Shown here: positions 58,378 to 64,000 of the stretch, piece by piece
Layout: the number at the start of each line of letters is the position of its first letter
How positions within the stretch are numbered: position 1 is the first letter of the stretch
Assembly (NCBI GenBank): GCA_016705235.1
Contig: JADIYP010000002.1
Location: 186,001 to 250,000, forward strand
Reading direction: 5' to 3'
DNA length: 64,000 nucleotides
DNA from: Candidatus Leptovillus affinis
GTDB lineage: Bacteria; Chloroflexota; Anaerolineae; Promineifilales; Promineifilaceae
Program-made: the position numbers and the translations under genes
Notes under the pieces: generated by a model
The model's input: only the letters and a program-made list of their open reading frames with translations
Told to the model about the DNA's origin: nothing
The model's database searches: none

Positions 58378-59358
58378 TTATTCAAGCGTTGGCTGCGGCT
58401 GCTGGGAAACATCCGCAAACAACACCTGGTAACGATCACGGTAAAAAATAAAGGTTGCCGCAACCAGCGAGGTCATCACAAAAGCGTGACCCACCATGCC
58501 GGCCAGAGTCAGCCAGGAGCCGTCATCGGCAATAAGCAAGACCATGCTCAATAAGTTGCGGATGATGAGCAGCGCCAGCAGCAGACCCAGCGTGGGGATG
58601 ATGTGCAGGCGCACCAACTGTAGGCTCTCAACGGCCGTCTGAAACAACGAACGGCCGTGCCATGCCAGCCCATACGGCACAAAAAACAGATAAATCACCA
58701 CCCACATCATAATCACCGGCCCCAAAAACAAGGCCAACGCCGCCAAAACGGTGCTGATGAAACCAAGCACCAGGCTGATGGGCAGCAAGGGGATGTACAA
58801 GACCAAGCCCATGATTACAACCACCACGCTCAACCCGATGAGGCTCAGCCATACGGTGGCTACGCGACGCATCAGCGCCGGCCCAGACAACGGCGCGTTG
58901 TCCACGCCAGCGCGCTGCAAACTCTGCGCGATGAAGGTGTAATAAACGGCCGTCAGCAGCAATCCCATCAAGCTAAACAACAAAAACAAGCCCATCCAGG
59001 CGGCTACACTGTGTAGCTCCACAATCTGCGTCGGCAGCGGCGTCTTTTCCGGCGTCGCGCCAACCATCAGCGCGGGAATGCCCAACAACGGAACAGATAG
59101 GCTGGTAAACAAATTGGTGCGCGGGGCCATCGCCAGCAGTTGGCTGTTCAAATCAAGTAAAGCCTGATCTGTCGGCAGCAGCGATATAAATCGCTCGATG
59201 ATCAGGCGCCCGCTCAAGCGGGGACCTAACCAAAAAAAGCTGTCGAGCAGCACCGGCAGCAGGAGCAACCAGAGGTGTTTGCTGGTGAAATCGAAGCCGG
59301 CGGCGATGGTTTGCCAGATACCCGGCAAAGGTGTTGTGGGTTCTTTCTTTTGCATCAT
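58378..59358 (-). CDS. Multi-span membrane protein, function unknown
   Basis: 326 residues; about six membrane helices (LLLLPVLLDSFFWLGPRL; AAWMGLFLLFSLMGLLLTAV; VWLSLIGLSVVVVIMGLVLY; VLAALALFLGPVIMMWVVIY; LGLLLALLIIRNLLSMVLLI; LVAATFIFYRDRYQVLF). No enzymatic motif recognised. Located 75 bases before gyrB on the same strand and may share its transcript. Resembles uncharacterised integral membrane proteins of the phylum; I cannot name a family. Confidence 0.75.
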   Translation of the reverse strand: MMQKKEPTTPLPGIWQTIAAGFDFTSKHLWLLLLPVLLDSFFWLGPRLSGRLIIERFISLLPTDQALLDLNSQLLAMAPRTNLFTSLSVPLLGIPALMVGATPEKTPLPTQIVELHSVAAWMGLFLLFSLMGLLLTAVYYTFIAQSLQRAGVDNAPLSGPALMRRVATVWLSLIGLSVVVVIMGLVLYIPLLPISLVLGFISTVLAALALFLGPVIMMWVVIYLFFVPYGLAWHGRSLFQTAVESLQLVRLHIIPTLGLLLALLIIRNLLSMVLLIADDGSWLTLAGMVGHAFVMTSLVAATFIFYRDRYQVLFADVSQQPQPTLE

Positions 59359-59404
59359 GTCAACCGATGGATTTTATCACAAATGTTCTACCTAAGCGAA
59401 AAAC

Positions 59405-59441
59405 GGCCGTTCCCCACACAGGAGAAACGGCCGTTTCTCAT
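59405..59441. terminator. Hairpin made of two ACGGCCGT octamers
   Basis: GAGAAACGGCCGTTTCTC (59422-59439) is an 18-base perfect palindrome; a second octamer at 59402-59409 can pair with it as well. It lies between the pullulanase stop and the membrane-protein start, in the position of a terminator. Confidence 0.5.
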
Positions 59442-59495
59442 ACCCAGTTCAGGATGGTCGGCCAAGCATCAGCCGTCATCCGTCACGCATCCTAT

Positions 59496-64000
<4,505 letters not shown>

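Overview
The window looks like a chromosomal segment of an uncultured-type Chloroflexota bacterium, probably Anaerolineae. This is an inference from gene content: lipoproteins with long Thr/Pro/Ala/Glu linkers, ABC sugar uptake next to GH16 laminarinases, FecCD-type B12 import, and a heavily iterated palindromic octamer ACGGCCGT on both strands. No rRNA or tRNA gene was found, so placement rests on style of sequence and protein family memory only.

Layout. (1) 1-12.4 kb, minus strand: a beta-glucan (laminarin-like) utilisation cluster with a LacI regulator and operators, sugar-binding lipoprotein, two MalF/MalG-type permeases, a very large multi-domain GH16 protein broken by a 46-bp tandem duplication, a DUF1269 protein, a small GH16 lipoprotein, and a partial gene running off the left edge. 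(2) 12.7-24.5 kb, plus strand: a second LacI regulator, a secreted DUF6345-like protein with a His/Cys pair, an RseP-type site-2 protease, a HEAT-repeat protein with an acidic tail, an AEC transporter, a gluzincin peptidase, a TPR protein, dtd, a PQQ/sorbosone-dehydrogenase-like lipoprotein, a YggS-type PLP protein and YggT. (3) 24.5-27.8 kb, minus: a NodB-type deacetylase and an alpha/beta-hydrolase fused to an acyl-CoA synthetase. (4) 28.2-31.7 kb, minus: a cobalamin riboswitch with terminator followed by btuF-btuC-btuD-like genes. (5) 31.8-46.5 kb, minus: a near-complete propanediol-utilisation (Pdu) bacterial microcompartment operon, 5' to 3' pduU-V-A-B-C-D-E-G-H-K(like)-L-flavoprotein-N-O-P-S-T. 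(6) 46.8-53.1 kb, plus, divergent from it: a Zn alcohol dehydrogenase with a C-terminal encapsulation-like helix, acetate/propionate kinase, EutJ-like chaperone, CoA-disulfide-reductase/NADH-oxidase-type flavoenzyme and a GHKL ATPase. (7) 53.05-56.3 kb, minus: a YesN/AraC response regulator and a PocR-domain sensor kinase whose leader contains a second cobalamin riboswitch. (8) 56.4-64 kb, minus: gyrB, a membrane protein and the C-terminal 1500 residues of a cell-surface amylopullulanase.

How it fits together: AdoCbl-dependent diol dehydratase (PduCDE, reactivated by PduGH) converts 1,2-propanediol (or glycerol) to an aldehyde inside a shell of PduA/B/K/N/T/U proteins. PduP oxidises the aldehyde to acyl-CoA, PduL and the kinase give acyl-phosphate and ATP, the Zn-ADH probably reduces aldehyde to alcohol and recycles NADH, and PduO/PduS keep the cofactor adenosylated. 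B12 import sits immediately downstream and B12 riboswitches lie in front of both the import operon and the sensor kinase, so cofactor status appears wired into the system twice. The variant features (Zn-ADH instead of iron PduQ, a flavoprotein with an encapsulation-like N terminus, a C-terminally tailed PduH, a Cys/His-tailed PduK-like shell protein, EutJ in a Pdu context, riboswitch-controlled PocR kinase) are the most interesting part of the window. Short palindromic repeats lie in many operon gaps, and one MITE-like element carries a suspicious poly-G/poly-C tract that is probably an assembly artefact.
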